DNA of 64,000 nucleotides from Tetraselmis striata (taxonomy: Eukaryota; Chlorophyta; Chlorodendrophyceae; Chlorodendrales; Chlorodendraceae). The stretch covers positions 1 to 64,000 of the forward strand of contig VCJN01001890.1 of the NCBI GenBank assembly GCA_006384855.1. Direction: 5' to 3'. Of the stretch, positions 41,248 to 52,550 are shown in pieces. Below the pieces are notes generated by a model. That model saw only the letters and a program-made list of their open reading frames with translations. It was not told the origin of the DNA and did not search any database. Position 1 is the first letter of the stretch, and each line of letters starts with the position of its first letter. The translations under genes and the position numbers were made by a program.

Positions 41248-43157
41248 ACACATTAGTTACATGAGCTAGCTGCAAAAGGCGATCAAGAAACCACCCGAAT
41301 AGGCAATAGAAAACGTCCACTACGGCATTTGCGAGGTGGAAGCAGCACCAGAAGAGGGTGCGGAATAATGAGCACGGGCAAACACGCATCATACTTGGCC
41401 GTCTGCACTCCGGCAAGTCTTATAAGTATGTAAGTATGTAAGTCCTTATAGCATGTCGTGGTCATATCATTATATAATACTTTGCATTATTATTGTACTT
41501 TGCGAATGGTACTGTATATCGCGTCTTGTACTTTATTTACACGCCCTGGGGCGGGTCCTTTTCTAATCCGGGCTTGCCCTCTTTCGGCATGCCCTATACT
41601 CTCCCCTTTCCGGTTTATAATAAGGTTCCTTGTGAAACCCGGAAACTTTGCACTAAAATCCCGTAGCCGCCTATGTAGCCTCGTTTAATGCCACAAATTT
41701 CGGATTTGGTGCCCTCTGCAGTCCGGTGACAGGGTATGTGCAGGTGTTGTCCGGACAATTTTCCCCATGCAATCCCCTTATCGTCGGAGATTTAACCGGA
41801 TCTAACCGGAGATTTCCATCATTCCGAACTAAATTTCATTTGTCTCCGATGCTTCTGGCGTGTGCCTTGCCCGCCAAGATTTATCCATGTTTTGAATGAC
41901 ATGGGTTCCGTGTCTTTATTGTAAACATAACTATCTTCTTCCGGCGCCTTTGCGCAGTCTGATAAACCCCGAGTTCTATTTATATTCTCGTCTGTCAATG
42001 TTACCCACGTGGTTCCCGTCTTTGTCATGTGGGATCTGCATTTATTTTGAATGCCGAGCTTGATCTGTTTTCGTCTCCAGACTTAGTTGGTGGTGTTGTC
42101 CCCTCCTAGGGCCATCTCAACATCTGCCTCTCGTCCGCCTAGGTTGCTGCTACGTACCGCCCCATGGCATGATGCAGTGATCTGGCCTATTTTCTTGATG
42201 ATTGATTGTTGCGGGAATGCACATTGATCTTCCCATTTATGCCCCGACTAGGTTTTTAGCCCTTTACGTGTGTATTTCGGCATTTGTGTTGTTTGCTGCA
42301 GTATTCTGCCCTATATTGCCAGTCGCATGCCTTGCCTTATTGTGGCTAAGCTTGCCAGAGTATATACGGACGGGAGGTAACCCTTGTATTTTTTCTGTAG
42401 AGGCTGACCGGATGCCATTGCTGATCCTCTCCGTAAGCCATGATGGTCAAGACTGGACGCATTCACTGCGGGTGATGCAGCACAACGCTTTCTTGGCGCC
42501 CCGGGGCGTGGCACCTGATTGGGGCCGCAGCGCTGGAGGCAGTTCTCCGCTTTCTATGGTGGCGGCTGCCCCTGCTTTCGTGCAGCAATGTGCCATGCGC
42601 TCGGCCGCTGCTATGGCTTCCGCCGCGCGGGTGGCTTCTTGTTGCGAGAGGCACGTGACCACCCAGCGCCCTTGCGGGATGGGAGTTCGAGGCTTGGGCG
42701 CGCCCCGTGCCGCCGCCGTTGACCCCTACCCTGGAGACATGTACCCATCCACCAGTGGGACGACGTGCTAATCTTTTTTTTATGAATATTGGCATCGGCA
42801 TCATTATGAGCGCAAGACGATGCACAAGCCGGCCTGCCTCGACATGATATCTGTGGCATGCCGTGTCGCAACTGGCGACAGCCGTGCGTGAAGTGGGTGT
42901 GCCCAAGCACGCAAGTCATGTGTATGTTGTGAGTGTCGTCAAGTACACGAGTGGTTACAAACGTGACCAGACCGAGCTGGGTTGCTTGGAGATTGGAGCC
43001 ATGCCATTGGACTACGCGACCTTGGCATAGCTGGTTCAGTTTATGGACGTGGACTAATCTTGCGGGAACGCCTGCCGCCAGGCAGTAGCCCACCATGTGC
43101 GGAGGATCTTGGGTGCGGCATGCCCGGCGGCACTAGCCCCACCTCCACGTGGTGGGC
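41248..43157. other. No recognised gene
   Basis: About 1.9 kb. A plus-strand frame at 42202-42771 is open for 189 codons and starts with hydrophobic residues, but its second half looks like GC-driven open frame and I recognise no domain. Other stretches are AT-rich and non-coding in appearance. Confidence 0.35.
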
Positions 43158-45232
43158 GAAATTTGAAATTGGAATCGAAATTGATTTTCAACATGCTGAC
43201 TTGCTGCGCTGCCCAAGCCGACTTGCTCTAAGGACCTGCTTTATCGACGGTGGGTATGCGTGCGGGGTTTGTGAAAGGTTATGTGGTTGGACATGGCAGG
43301 TTTGAGGGACTGTCCGGATATGCGGAGGAGTTTATGTAGCCATCCGATTGAGTGTCTTTGGAGTTTCTACACATGCGGATTGCAGCGGCGCTGGGAGGTG
43401 GAGGGGATTTGTCCGGGTTGCTTCTTGGGGCGGAGGGCCGTACGTGAGGTTATGGATGGCTCCTAGTGTGAGTTTGTGCATGGTGCCGCTGCGGCTGGGG
43501 GTGAAGGGGATGATTTATATTGGACACTGCCAGCCGTGTTGACGTAGGGCGCTCACCGTGTCTTGGTATTTATCGTGGATATGAGCGGATACAGTGCCAT
43601 GATTGAGATCAGTAGTGCAGTATTTGAATTCGATTATCTGTATTTGTTGGACTGATATGGGGTCGCGGTGCCGGGAGATGCGGTTTCGGTTGCCGGGTCC
43701 CGGTCAAATCCGACGACGCGTACTGCGTCCGGCTTGCAATATTTTGGACGGAGGTGGGGGGCTAGCATGGTTATGGGGAGCATGATGGGTGCTTGGGCGG
43801 CGCTTGGACCTTCGGGTGCCCCTTCTTGGGCGTCCGCTAGGCGATCGGGGTTGTTGATGCACGGGATGACTGTGTGTGTGATTTTGTCGGATAGGTCGGA
43901 GATGAGGGTGTCTTTGTTGGGGGAGGAGAATTCGGCCACATGTTTGTTGCCCGCATCCGTTGAAAGTACGTGCCAGCGACCGCCGGTCAGGACGCCATCT
44001 CGTTGAGGAGTTTAAGCGTGTTGTTATTGTGTCGGCCTGTCTTAAGGCTGGCCATGGATGGGCAGTTGCCTGCCATCTTGCCGCTGCTTAGGTGATGGCC
44101 GTGTTTCCCGCATGTGAAGGATGGCTGGCCTTTGCGTCTCATTCGGCTTGAGTGTGTTCCCCGCATGAATTCCAATCTGTGTATTCTTACCGAGGTGGTG
44201 ATGATGTCCGAGGGTGTGACGAGGTCTGGCATTACACATGTGGCCAACCCTTGGTCTATGAGGTGGGAGTGTCGGGTCTCGTCGGAGGCGTCGCAGCCTA
44301 CTGTATGTAGCGTTGGCGTGGTTCCGGAGGGCGGTTTTCAGGGGGGGGGGGGGTGTTGAATGGAGGTCGGCGCGCCTTAGCACGGGGTCAGCCACACATC
44401 ATCAGCCGGTTCGGGAGTCGCGACTATAGTTACGATAGTGTCAGGTGGGATTGTGCCGTAGGCTACTTCGCCGGCGGCGGTGTCGGCTTGTTCGTTGCCT
44501 TCGACCCCAATATGGGCTTTGACTTTCTGGAGGACGGTTCGGAGGCCAGTATCCGCTCGGTGTGAGTTGGCGTACTATGTGTTCGAGCAGTGTTTTGTGA
44601 GCGTGGCGTCGTAAGGTGACCGGCCGGTACAGCATGCGTTCCATTAGGTGGAGGGAGACGGCGCTGTCTGAGAAGATGTGCGTCGGAAGACCAGACTCGA
44701 GTGCCACCGATATGGCGGCCAGTTCGGCTTTGATGATGGTGCGGCGAATTTCGTCTGCTTCCACCCCCACTGCGATGGGTGTATTGTCCGGCGTGTAGAC
44801 CCCGGCGCCGATTCCCACCCCTCCGTCGCGGTGGATACGGGAGGGGTCGGTGTATGTAAAGCGTGTCGGGTCGCGCAGTCGTTCCAAGGGTTGTATGATG
44901 GACGGGATTGGCGTCGTCAACGGGCGGAGTTCCGGTGCGGCGGGTGGTATCTGCCAGTCGCGGGGCGGTCTGGAAAGACGGGGGGGTTGTTATTGCGTCT
45001 TTGGCTGCGTCCGAGCCTAGTGGCCATTGGTTGGTGTTGAGGCGGAAATGCGGAGTGCGGCCAGGGTATACAAGGCCTTGAGGGCAACCGTCATCGTGGT
45101 TGAGACTTCAACTGCGTTGACGTTCTTGAGATAGGGGCGGAAGCCACTAAGTACACTCCCATCGGCCATTTGGTGTCGAGGTCCGTGCTCGGGGCTATCA
45201 CAACATTTCCCGAAGTAACCCGTACGATATTG
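43158..45232 (-). mobile_element. LINE-like element copy A (5'-truncated)
   Basis: On the minus strand it ends in GAAATT-type repeats at 43158-43185 and is nearly identical over long blocks to copy B (for example 43560-44330 versus 45780-46560). It carries an RNase H domain and stops abruptly at 45232, where the tail of copy B begins. It lacks the conserved CCCCTCCTCC part of the tail: about 190 bp missing relative to copy B. Confidence 0.75.
44100..44920 (-). pseudogene. RNase H domain, LINE-like copy A
   Basis: The minus frame 44920-44441 reads FTYTDPSRI (first Asp), GVGIGAGVYTPDNTPIAVGV, KAELAAISVAL (Glu) and HIFSDSAVSLHLMERML (second Asp), the start of an RNase H as found at the C-terminus of some LINEs. 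The end corresponding to KAHIGVEGNEQAD in copy B is in another frame after about 44590. In LINEs this domain removes the RNA strand during reverse transcription. No RT domain is found next to it. Confidence 0.7.
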
Positions 45233-46263
45233 CGAAATTAAAATTGAAATCGATTGACAACATGCTGACTTGCTACTTTCCACAGCCCCAGCTACTTTCG
45301 CTTTTAGGACTTGACTTATCCAACCGCTGTGGGAACCCTAGGGATTACGGATGCAGCTTCCGGCCTTCCTCCTTTTCGCCCGAGCCCCTCCTCCTTCCAT
45401 GCCGCTTGAAGTTGGTCCCCCCTGCTGCAGCGGGGGTATCGTGTATGGTGATCTATGGGAGCGTGCCTGACGGTGGGTGTGCGTGCGGGGCTTGTGAAAG
45501 GTTATGGGGTTGGACATGGCAGGTTTGAGGGACTGTCGGGATATGCGGAGGAGTATATGTAGCCATCCGATTGCGTGTCGTTAGAATTCCCTGCACATGC
45601 GGATTTCAGCGGCGCTAGGAGGTGGAGGGGGCTTGTCCCGGGGTTGCTTCTTGGGGCGGAGGACCGTGAGGCTATGGATGGCTTTCAGTGTGAGTTTGTG
45701 CATGGTGCCGTTGCGGCTGGGGGTGAAGGGGATGATTCATATTGGACATTGCCAGCCTTGTTGGCGTAGGGCGCTCACCATGTGATGATATTTTTCGCGG
45801 ATATGTGCGGATACAGTGGCATGATTGAGATCAGTCGTGCAGTATTTGAATTCGATTATCTGTATTTTTTGAACTGCTATGGGATCGCGGTGCCGGGAGA
45901 TATGGTTTCGGTTGCCGGGTCCCGGTCAAATCCGACGACGCGTACTGCGTCTGGCTTGCAATATTTTGGACGGAGGTGGGGGGCTAGCATGGTTATGGGG
46001 AGCAGGTTGGGTGCTTGGGCGGCGCTTGGACCTTCGGGTGCCCCTTCTTGGGCGTCCGCTAGGCGATCGGGGTTGTTGATGCACGGGATGACTGTGTGTG
46101 TGATTTTGTCGGATAGGTCGGAGACGAGGGTGTCTTTGTTGGGGGAGGAGAAGTCGGCCACATGTTTGTTGCCCGCATCCGTTGAAAGTACGTGCCAGCG
46201 ACCGCCGGTCAGGACGCCAGCTCGTTGAGGAGTTTAAGCGTGTTGTTATTGTGTCGGCATGTC

Positions 46264-47140
46264 TTAAGGCCGGCCATGGATGGGCAGTTGCCTGCCATCT
46301 TGCCGCTGCTTAGATGCTAGCCGCATATTCCGCATGTGAAGGATGGCTGGCCTTTGTGTCTCATTCGGCTTGAGTGTGTTCCCCACATGAATTCCAATCT
46401 GTGGATTCTTTTCGAGGTGGTGATGATGTCCGAGGGTGTGACGAGGTCTGGCATTACACATGTGGCCAACCCTTGGTCTATGAGGTGGGAGTGTCGGGTC
46501 TCGTCGGAGGCGTCGCAGCCTACTGTATGTAGCGTTGGCGTGGTTACGGAGGGCGGCTTTCAAGTTGTGGGGCGTGTGAGTGGTGGTCGGCGCGCCTTGG
46601 CATGGGTTCGGCCACACGTCATCGGTTGGTTTGGGAGTCGCGCCTACGGTTACGATAGTGTCAGGTGGGATTGTGCCGTAGGCTACTTCGCCGGCGGTGG
46701 TGTCGGCTTGTTCGTTGCCTTCGACCCCAATATGGGCTTTGACTTTATTCTGGAGGACGGTTCGGAGTCCCGAATCTGCTCGGTGTCGGAATCGGCGTAC
46801 TATGTGTTCGAGAAGTATTTTGCGAGCGTGGCGTCGTAAGGTGACCGGCTGGTGCATCATGCGTTCTATCAGGTGGAGGGAGACGGTGCTATCTGAGATG
46901 ATGTGCATCGGAAGGTCAGGCTCATCGAGTGCCACCGATATGGCAGCCAGTTCGGCTCAGGTGATGGTGCGGCGAATTTCGTCTGCGTCCACTCGCACTG
47001 CAATGGGTTTAATATTGCCCGGCGTGTAGACCCCGGCGCCGATTCCCATCGCTCCGCCGCCGATCGATCGATAGATCGATACGGGAGCCGTCGGTGTATG
47101 TAAAGCGTTTCGTGTCGCTCCCTCGTTCCAAGGTTTGTAT
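46264..47140 (-). pseudogene. RNase H domain, LINE-like copy B
   Basis: The start (RFTYTD-like words, in a shifted frame near 47110) is separated by frame changes from the main frame 46935-46264. That frame carries HIISDSTVSLHLIERMM, KVKAHIGVEGNEQADTTAGE and a C-terminal tail with Arg/His-rich motifs. The insertion of GATCGATCGATAGATCGAT near 47062-47080 is absent from copy A and disrupts the frame. Homologous over its length to the copy A domain. Confidence 0.75.
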
Positions 47141-47359
47141 GGACGGGATTGGCGTCGTCAACGAGCAGAGTTCTAGTAGTTCGGCGGGTGGTATCTGCCA
47201 GTTGCGAGGCGGTCTGGGAAGACGGGGGCATGTTGTTGCGGCTCTTGCTGCGTCCGAGCCTATATATTGGTCGTTGGTTGGTGTTAAGGTGGAAGTGCGG
47301 CGTGCGGCCGGGGTACAAGACCCTGGGGGCAGCCGACATCTTCCGCTGCCAGTCGAAGC

Positions 47360-48060
47360 TTATGCCGCGTTGACTATTGCGATGAGGTAGGAGGCGGAAG
47401 CCACCAAGTACACTCCCACCGGCCAATTGGTGCCGGGGTCCTTGTTCGGAGCTGTCTGGGTGTCTTTGTCTTGGGACGGGAATTTGGTGAGGTCCGCGTG
47501 GAGCTCGCACATTTTCTGCATGTAGTGGGTGGTTGATATGAGGAGATGCGCTTTCTTGTAGGATGCGTCTATCCACTCGGGGAGGATGAGCACCGTGGCG
47601 GTAGATTCGTGATTCTGCGCGTGCACGCTACGGACAGCGTGTTGCACCGCTTTCAACATACATTTCTCGTCGTATTCGGGGTTGGCGAGGGACGTTTCAG
47701 CCCACAAGTACATGTCGTTGGGGGGTCTAGCGCCGAAAACTGCATCCTCGGGGTACATGCTATGATACCGGGAGATGTAGATCGACTTGTTGAGGGGGTT
47801 GCTGAAGAATTTTGTGCGGGCATGGAGGGCGGTCATGATTGCCGGAGTAAAGCGGTCATCCGTGGCCCATCTGTTTCTTCGGATTTGGTGTTTGGAATTG
47901 TCGTCGGCGCTTGCAAGGTTGCCCACTCAGCCCAAGAGCGCATGAACCTCCTATGCAAACGTCTGGTTGACGCCATCTGGTCCTCGGGTGCGCGCCGCAG
48001 AGATGATGCGGGTCACATCGTTGGCTGGCAGGGAAGTTGCATGGACTGTGAGGGGTTGCG
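47360..48060 (-). pseudogene. Methyltransferase-like (NPEY) segment of LINE-like copy B
   Basis: The minus frame 47926-47360 reads RWATDDRFTPAIMTAL, RYHSMYPEDAVFGARPPNDM, SLANPEYDEKCMLKAVQHAV and ATVLILPEWIDASYKKAHLL. The order of a D..FGA motif, an NPEY-type motif and a V-x-LPEW motif resembles the Dam-like methyltransferase domain of DIRS elements (NPPW ... VAPAW). Upstream, after an in-frame TAG at 47953-47951, the strand also reads SLPANDVTRIISAARTRGPD. Enzymatic activity cannot be inferred. An RT should normally follow but is missing. Confidence 0.5.
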
Positions 48061-48830
48061 TGCGGAATTAAGCCGTGCGGGCCTGGGCCATGGCGCGCTG
48101 GGGATGTAGAACCGGCGGGGTGAGTTGTGTGCGGTGTGCGGTGCGCGGAAGGATAGACAACCGTGTGATATGTATGGGTAGCTGACGCACATCTCGGGAG
48201 GGGTAGCGCGCGGCGGGGGTACGGTATCTCTTGGTACGGCGAGAATTTGCGATAGGGTATGTAATGCCTCCGGGAGGGCGGAATGGATGGCGGCTGGGGT
48301 GTGGATGGGCGGCTATATATGGTAATCTCTACGACCGTTATGAGGCGGTATAAGGGGGTGCCATTTCGTCGTTGGATTGCCAGAGCATCCCCCTATGTAT
48401 CAAGGCCGACTGCCCATAGCGTAGCCAATCTGCGCACATCATTATGGCCGCAGTGTTCGGTTTGGCTTTGTAGTGTTTGTAAGTGGCGGTCCTATCCACG
48501 GGGGTAAGGTGTTCCGAGAGCTTGGTCCGTGCTGCTGCCTCTGCGGCATCGTGCTGGTAGTTGAAGGCATCGCGGATGGAGGTGGCGAGGCGTGTGTCTT
48601 CGGCGAAGGCGTGCGAGTACCCCGTGATGTGGAGGTGCATGTCGCAGTGAACGTGTGTGAGGCTGCGCAGAGCCGGGTAGGAGTGGGAGGATGCTGTGCA
48701 CTCCTCCGGCCACTTGGCTTATTTGGCGACCGTGTCTTTGATGTGAGCCATATACATGTCCCCCCTTTGTCGAGGTACGGTTAGTGTGTTGCGTACGTGT
48801 TATGCTGCGGCGGGCGGCCCACCCTATCAA

Positions 48831-50728
48831 CACATCATACCCCGCCCCAGGCCGCGAGGCCGGGAGGGTCAGGGCCGTAGCCACAACACGACGTAATTGT
48901 GGTTCAACACCCTATCACTCTGACATGCTGCGGCCATTGTCTTATTGCATTCCCATGGGCACTAGCATGATTGCAGAGGAGGCATCGATGCAGCTACATG
49001 CACCATAGTAAGTGAATTAGACCCATCCCAGTACCTTTTTTTGCAGTACTGGAAGGCTTTGACCGACAAAGTGCGGAAACCAGGAAATTTTCTGGTGGTG
49101 GTGGTGGTGGCGGGGGGGGGGGGGGGGGGGGGATTGGCTACACCAAGTAATTTTATTGGTAGCAGAGCCGAAAGCAAGTACGGTACAGCCGAGATTGTAT
49201 GCCATGTAGTTGATCAGTCGCGATTACACATTTACTTCGGTTTATCAAATATCGCTATATACAATATCATTATCGCTAAGAATTACATATTTCTTACGTC
49301 GCTGAACACACACACACACACACACCGCCTTCTGGGTCTGACGCCTGACGGAGAGGGGCTGGGCATGTGTGCGGTGCCGCGCAGCGCAGAGACACGCGTG
49401 GACATCCGCGAGTGGCACAGTCCGTCAAGAAGGGCACACAGCCGCAGCCAGGCGCCAAGGGCGTGTCGCTCACGGAGGAGCCCGGGGGCATCCTAGCGCA
49501 AAGCCCGCGGACGCGCTGATGGAGAACGCCGGCCGGCAATGAGGCCCGCTGCCCGCAACCTCCCGGGACATGCGGTTCTCAAGGAGACCCCTCGCACCCA
49601 GCAACAGAGGGGCGCTCTGAAAACCCTAAAACCCTATATGATCAAGGCGGCCCACCCGAACCTTTAGTTATTCCCCCCTACTCCACTTTCCCTAACTTTC
49701 CATCCTTCTCTTTCACCACTCTTGTCCGCCCTGATTCCGTTTTCTCCCAGCATCCCAACAACCCTAAACCAAAACCCTAATAATTGCAAGTGCCTAGAGG
49801 GGCGGCGCGAACACGCTTAACGCCGCACCCCTCTTCAACTGCCGATAAACGTGCTGATTTAAGGACGCGCAATGCAGCCCTAGCTCCTAACAAACACAAT
49901 TCATTGCTAGACAGTCAGCAGGTAAGTTCCGGGTATGGTCCCAGGTCTGCCGGAGTTAGGTTCCCTCACGGATCCAACTGTCACTTACTAATCCATGTAA
50001 CTAATCATTGTAGCTTTATTTTGAAATAGTTCTTGGTCTTGATGTTCTCTTGCCTCGTCTATCATCTCTGCAGAAAATCAGTGTGGCCCTGGCCCACAGG
50101 CGACCACCAAAATGCAGTTTGCAGTGATCGCGATGTGGTCCTCCGAGCCCGCTTAACCGCATATGATCAGGGTACAAATCTGGAGAGCGCTATGTAACTG
50201 GATATGTTGCTGTGGCTACTGGCTGCCATCATCCAGCTGCTGCCAGGGTTTATTGATGTCGGTACATTTGGCCTGTCATGTGGGCAGATGTAAGGAAAAA
50301 GATATTTGCTCATGCGTCTCGAACATGCCCTCGCTGCTGTCAGGTAGACTGCACATTTCGGAAGCCTGTGGTTCCTGGTACCCATGAGGTGAGGCCAGAG
50401 CAGGCGCCCGGTGTTGCATCCACCCGCCGTTGTATTACCAAAGAACATGATGCTTTACGAATCCCGGCGCAGATGCAACCGGACCGGGAATGAGAACCTG
50501 CTTTCCGTGCCACAGGTCCAGACATTGCTGCAACTATCTTTACCGGCACTATCTGGGTGCCGACGCCCCTATAAGACCCCTTATCATATGCGTCAAATTG
50601 GCCTGGCATGCCACCCGTACGCACATTCGCAATAGTTCCGGTGCTGTTTCTTTTACATTTGATCACTCGCAGGCGGGCAGGTTCTCTTTATTCGCAGTGT
50701 TTTTATCACCGCGCCGGCATCCGTACAG
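48831..50728. other. No firmly recognised gene; may contain upstream exons of the plus-strand gene ending at 51116
   Basis: Holds a 13-base G tract (49119-49131), a CA array (49307-49325) and telomere-like words (49617-49790). Good donor-like sites occur at 49920 (CAGCAG/GTAAGT) and an acceptor-like TCTCTGCAG at 50066-50074, but the exons between them could not be proven. Confidence 0.3.
49617..49790. repeat. Interstitial telomere-like repeats
   Basis: AAAACCCTAAAACCCTA at 49618-49635 and AACCCTAAACCAAAACCCTAA at 49757-49778 resemble plant/algal CCCTAAA or CCCTAAAA telomeric repeats. They are too few and too interrupted for a telomere. Confidence 0.5.
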
Positions 50729-51116
50729 CAAACATGCAGGCTCAGCTTGAGGCTTATAGTACGGAGTTCTTAAAGGTGCGCTGGCATCTGTACGTTGGAG
50801 CTGCCCGGCCATGCTGAAGTGTGCATGGGTGACCATAGGCAACACCTCCGTCCATTGAAATCTGCAATGGGATGACACGCATTCTAGCAGCAGATATGAG
50901 AAATTAGCCATATTGTTGTACTAAGGGGCAGGTGGGGTCGGGTGCGCGTTTCGTCCGTATCAGGCTAGCGTGCCCATGGGCATGTTCCCCGGCATGATGC
51001 CCATGCAGTATGCGGGCCAGCAACCCGCCGTGCCACCCGTCTCGGCGGAGCAGGCGGCTGCGTACATGCAGCCCGGAGTCTCGAACGGCCTGCTCCGGCG
51101 CAACGTGCCCTGTTAA
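50729..51116 (+). CDS. 3' exons of an unidentified gene (Met/Gln/Pro-rich C-terminus)
   Basis: Exon 50729-50775 (after CCGTACAG) encodes NMQAQLEAYSTEFLK and ends at a GTGCGC donor in phase 0. The last exon, 50964-51116 (after GTATCAG), encodes 50 residues beginning ASVPMGMFPGMMPMQYAGQQ, with SAEQAAAYMQPG near the end, and stops with TAA followed by an A-rich run. The joint EFLK/ASVP keeps frame. The composition is like the flexible tails of transcription or RNA-binding factors, but no domain is visible. It converges on ribB, with only 109 bases between stop codons. Upstream exons are not identified. Confidence 0.5.
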
Positions 51117-51225
51117 AAAAAAAAGGCGTTTGGATGCACCGGGACATGGCAGCTGTTGCGGGAGCGGACTAAGTAGCCGACAAAGGGGCTGGCGCCTCTT
51201 GAAGGGGGGAGGGGCCCGGGGGCAG

Positions 51226-52550
51226 CTAGGGCAGCAGCTCCTTCATGATCTGCTTGCCATCCAGGAAGGGCACATCGTTTGCCGCGCACCATGCGGCAGC
51301 CTCGGCGGGCGGCAGCGCGCCAAAGTTCTCCCCCTCGTTGGATAGCATGACGCAGCCCACCATCACTGGGACGACGCCTGCGGCGCGGCCCAGCGCGACC
51401 GCCAACTCGGTGTGCCCCTGCCGGGCCGCCAGGCCGCCCTCCCGCTCAGTGCACATGAATACGTGGCCCGGCACGTGAAACTCGGCGCCGAAACCAGCGG
51501 CGTTTGCTGCCACATCGGATGGGCTGCGCGCCAGCGCCTCCTCGGCCATTTCCGCCAGGCGCCGGCACGTGAAGCTGCGCTCGTTGTCGGGTGCGCCGGT
51601 GTGGGTGGAACTGCGCAAGGGGATGGGGTCATTCAGAAGCCCGCATGGACATGCCTGTACTCTTGCACGTGTTTGAGGCATCTGATTCACGATGACAACA
51701 ATATACATGTATGTATATGTATGTATATAAGGGTGTGTACATTCATTATGTCAACATGTGGCAATTATACATGCAGTAGGTGGCCCAAGATGAGAGGCCG
51801 GGTGATTTCGATGTTGTGAGTGCATGCACGTGCAAAATGTCTGTGTAAGAGGGGGGGAGGTGGTCATGTTTATGCACAGGCGGCGGCGGTGGTGGTGGTG
51901 GTGTATGTATGTGCAGCACCCATACACACGCGCACACAGCAGGCTAGCGCAAGCACTGGTGCCATCATGGGCAGGAGCTCTCACCGGTGGTCCAGCGAGA
52001 GACCCACGCTGCAGGTACCCTGGCACATGTCGCCCGAGTATTTTGCCATCCCCTGGAGCACAGGATACGCCCCACTGGCGGCAGCCAGCGCGTCACCGGC
52101 GAAGGGGAACCCGAAGGCGGCCGCGACGTCGGCACCGACGGCAATGTAGAGCTCGCCTCCCGCGGCGGTGCGCTGCAGGCGTAGACCGGACGGAGTGAGG
52201 CTGATGGCGGGGAAGAACAGGTCTGTCTCGCCCTCGCGATCCGCCGCGTCCAGGATCGCCACCGGCTGGCCGGCGCCCAGAACGCGCAGCGCCTCGGAAA
52301 CGCTGACGCACGCTGGCGGCGACGGTGCGGAGCCGTTGGGGGCCGGCTCGAACACCGCGTGGGGCGGCGGCAGGACCGCAGCGGCGCCCCGCGGGGGCAT
52401 CGGCACGGGCGCCGGTCCAGCGGGGCGGCGAGCGGGACCTGACCGCGGCGCCGGCCGACCGGCGTGGCACCGCGCCACGCCAGGGGCGAACACGCCGGCG
52501 ATGTGGGAGGTGGTGGCTAGCATGATTTTAACGTAGATGCGGGGCTCCAA
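51226..52550 (-). CDS. ribB: 3,4-dihydroxy-2-butanone 4-phosphate synthase, archaeal-type RibB, two exons
   Basis: Converts ribulose 5-phosphate to dihydroxybutanone phosphate and formate in riboflavin synthesis. Exon 1 52550-51985 and exon 2 51610-51226 flank a 374-base intron (GTGAGA ... TTGCGCAG) and give 316 residues. The first 60-90 residues are Ala/Pro/Arg-rich, consistent with a plastid transit peptide; Met10 is an alternative start. Motifs: ILDAADREGETDLFFPA (acidic metal site, with the archaeal REGETD rather than the bacterial/plant RENEGD), RTAAGGELYIAV, DHR/STHTGAPDNER across the splice, HVPGHVFM and RQGHTEL (metal-binding His). The Glu normally found in the following CEM motif is Val (GCVMLSNEG). 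The usual plant fusion to GTP cyclohydrolase II is absent. Archaeal-type origin is inference from motifs. Confidence 0.8.

Larger units (their letters stand above)
45233..48830 (-). mobile_element. LINE-like element copy B
   Basis: The minus-strand 3' tail starts at 45233 with GAAATTAAAATTGAAATCG. The body contains RNase H (46264-47140) and an upstream methyltransferase-like segment (47360-48060). A further frame at 48640-48338 (100 residues, begins MHLHITGYSHAFAEDTRLA) is unrecognised. The 5' limit near 48830 is where similarity and open frames end; it is approximate. No reverse transcriptase core lies between the two domains, only about 220-400 bp. Confidence 0.7.

Noticed and set aside
42202-42771. 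189-codon plus-strand frame with a hydrophobic start
   Set aside because: The second half has overlapping frames on both strands and no recognisable domain; typical of GC-rich non-coding DNA.
49617-49790. Chromosome end (telomere)
   Set aside because: Only a few interrupted CCCTAAA-type words, followed by genes; at most interstitial remnants.
50729-51116. NF-Y or other named transcription factor
   Set aside because: Only a Met/Gln/Pro-rich tail is visible; no histone fold or other domain was found upstream, so a name would be guesswork.
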